From positions 1 through 6,865 of the forward strand of contig RFJF01000199.1 in assembly GCA_003695455.1 (NCBI GenBank): a DNA stretch of 6,865 nt, written 5' to 3'. The DNA comes from Chloroflexota bacterium (GTDB taxonomy: Bacteria; Chloroflexota; Anaerolineae; 4572-78; J111). Below are positions 6,599 through 6,865 of this stretch, one piece after another. The notes below the pieces were generated by a model. It worked only from the letters and a program-made list of their open reading frames with translations, searched no databases and was not told where the DNA came from. The first letter of the stretch is position 1; the number at the start of each line of letters is the position of its first letter. The position numbers were made by a program, and so were the translations under genes.

Positions 6599-6638
6599 AA
6601 CGGCCTTCTCGCCGTGTTACAGAGGGCGGCCGGCCGTT
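6599..6638. repeat. Inverted repeat AACGGCC / GGCCGTT with inner hairpin
   Basis: AACGGCC (6599-6605) is the reverse complement of GGCCGTT (6632-6638). Inside it, ACGGC (6600-6604) can instead pair with GCCGT (6611-6615) across a 6-nt loop, so two alternative foldings are possible. An 8-bp palindrome GGCCGGCC sits at 6628-6635. No T-run follows on either side, so it is not a standard terminator. Confidence 0.4.
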
Positions 6639-6650
6639 CTTGTGGACATC

Positions 6651-6692
6651 CATTCGTCATTGGTCATTCGCCATTCACCGTTCACCATTCGT
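6651..6692. repeat. Degenerate heptamer tandem repeat, CATTCGT family, six units
   Basis: Six 7-bp units in perfect register begin at 6651, 6658, 6665, 6672, 6679 and 6686. The first and last are CATTCGT. The others differ by one to three bases (for example CATTGGT and CATTCAC). No unit lengths vary, which argues against chance. It resembles the heptanucleotide short tandemly repeated sequences described between genes in cyanobacteria. Confidence 0.8.
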
Positions 6693-6710
6693 CAAGCGCA
6701 TATTCCTGCC

Positions 6711-6738
6711 CTCTGACTTCCCGGCTCCTGATTCCTGG
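6711..6738. repeat. Candidate heptamer tract, CTCCTGA/TTCCTGG units
   Basis: Four 7-bp units can be read from 6711 (CTCTGAC, TTCCCGG) and from 6725 (CTCCTGA, TTCCTGG), in effect two diverged 14-bp copies. The match is looser than in the other tracts and may partly reflect a pyrimidine-rich composition. Confidence 0.35.
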
Positions 6739-6865
6739 TTTCACTGGAGTTAAAATGAAAGCGCCTCAAAAAACAATTTTGTGCCGGGTCCGGTTGTCAC
6801 AACGCCTGCCCCGGGATTTCTGAATTTTATCATAAAAATGTGGAGAAATTGTGGAGTGTTTTTTC

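Larger units (their letters stand above)
6554..6865. other. Terminal region without a gene (312 bp)
   Basis: No coding sequence is supported here. The region contains the reductase ribosome binding site, three short-repeat tracts, an inverted repeat, an 11-bp palindrome GTTGT-C-ACAAC (6793-6803), and an AT-rich end with two TGTGGAG motifs 11 bp apart (6839-6845 and 6850-6856). The ATG-initiated frames in it mostly translate the repeats. Confidence 0.7.

Noticed and set aside
6594..6599. TATTAT on the - strand as a -10 box for the aldo/keto reductase
   Set aside because: At 16-17 bp upstream only a 2-3 of 6 match to a -35 box is found, and the hexamer overlaps the AGGATAA repeat edge. It is not strong enough to list as a promoter.
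6651..6692. Possible CRISPR-like or integron-like repeat array
   Set aside because: The units are 7 bp and directly adjacent with no spacers, and no cas or integrase gene is present.
6614..6823. 69-residue + strand frame at the right end
   Set aside because: It mainly translates the heptamer repeats and has no family resemblance or ribosome binding site. It is very probably not a gene.

Overview
This is an ordinary bacterial chromosomal stretch with six protein genes and no mobile element, CRISPR array, RNA gene or obvious defence system. The coding DNA is GC-rich and the intergenic DNA is AT-rich. The mix suggests a free-living environmental bacterium: a class B penicillin-binding protein, a stand-alone Roadblock/LC7 protein, a radical SAM protein of the TIGR03960-like kind, a BaeS/BaeR-like two-component pair and an aldo/keto reductase. 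Together with 7-bp repeat tracts between genes, this fits Chloroflexota best. That assignment is an inference from general resemblance and is not proven by any marker here.

Left part, + strand: the 3' part of a PBP2-like transpeptidase gene runs in from the left edge and ends at 974. A 324-bp gap follows. It holds a long A/T-armed hairpin (possible terminator) and a near-consensus extended -10 promoter at 1126-1154, then a leader of about 138 nt. The promoter drives a 122-residue Roadblock/LC7 protein (1299-1667). A hairpin with a T-run at 1695-1722 separates this gene from the convergent genes to its right.

Middle and right, - strand, read right to left: an aldo/keto reductase (6553 to 5696), an 86-bp gap with short repeats, an OmpR-family response regulator (5609 to 4917), a sensor histidine kinase (4920 to 3502, 4-bp overlap with the regulator), and a B12-binding-type radical SAM protein (3459 to 1729, 42 bp after the kinase). 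The regulator, kinase and radical SAM gene look like one transcription unit. The kinase would phosphorylate the regulator. Whether the radical SAM enzyme belongs to that response or is only co-transcribed cannot be told from sequence.

The last 312 bases hold no convincing gene. They contain several tracts of degenerate 7-bp tandem repeats with different unit sequences, and a further tract abuts the response regulator start. These repeats are the most unusual thing in the window. No new multi-gene system was recognised.
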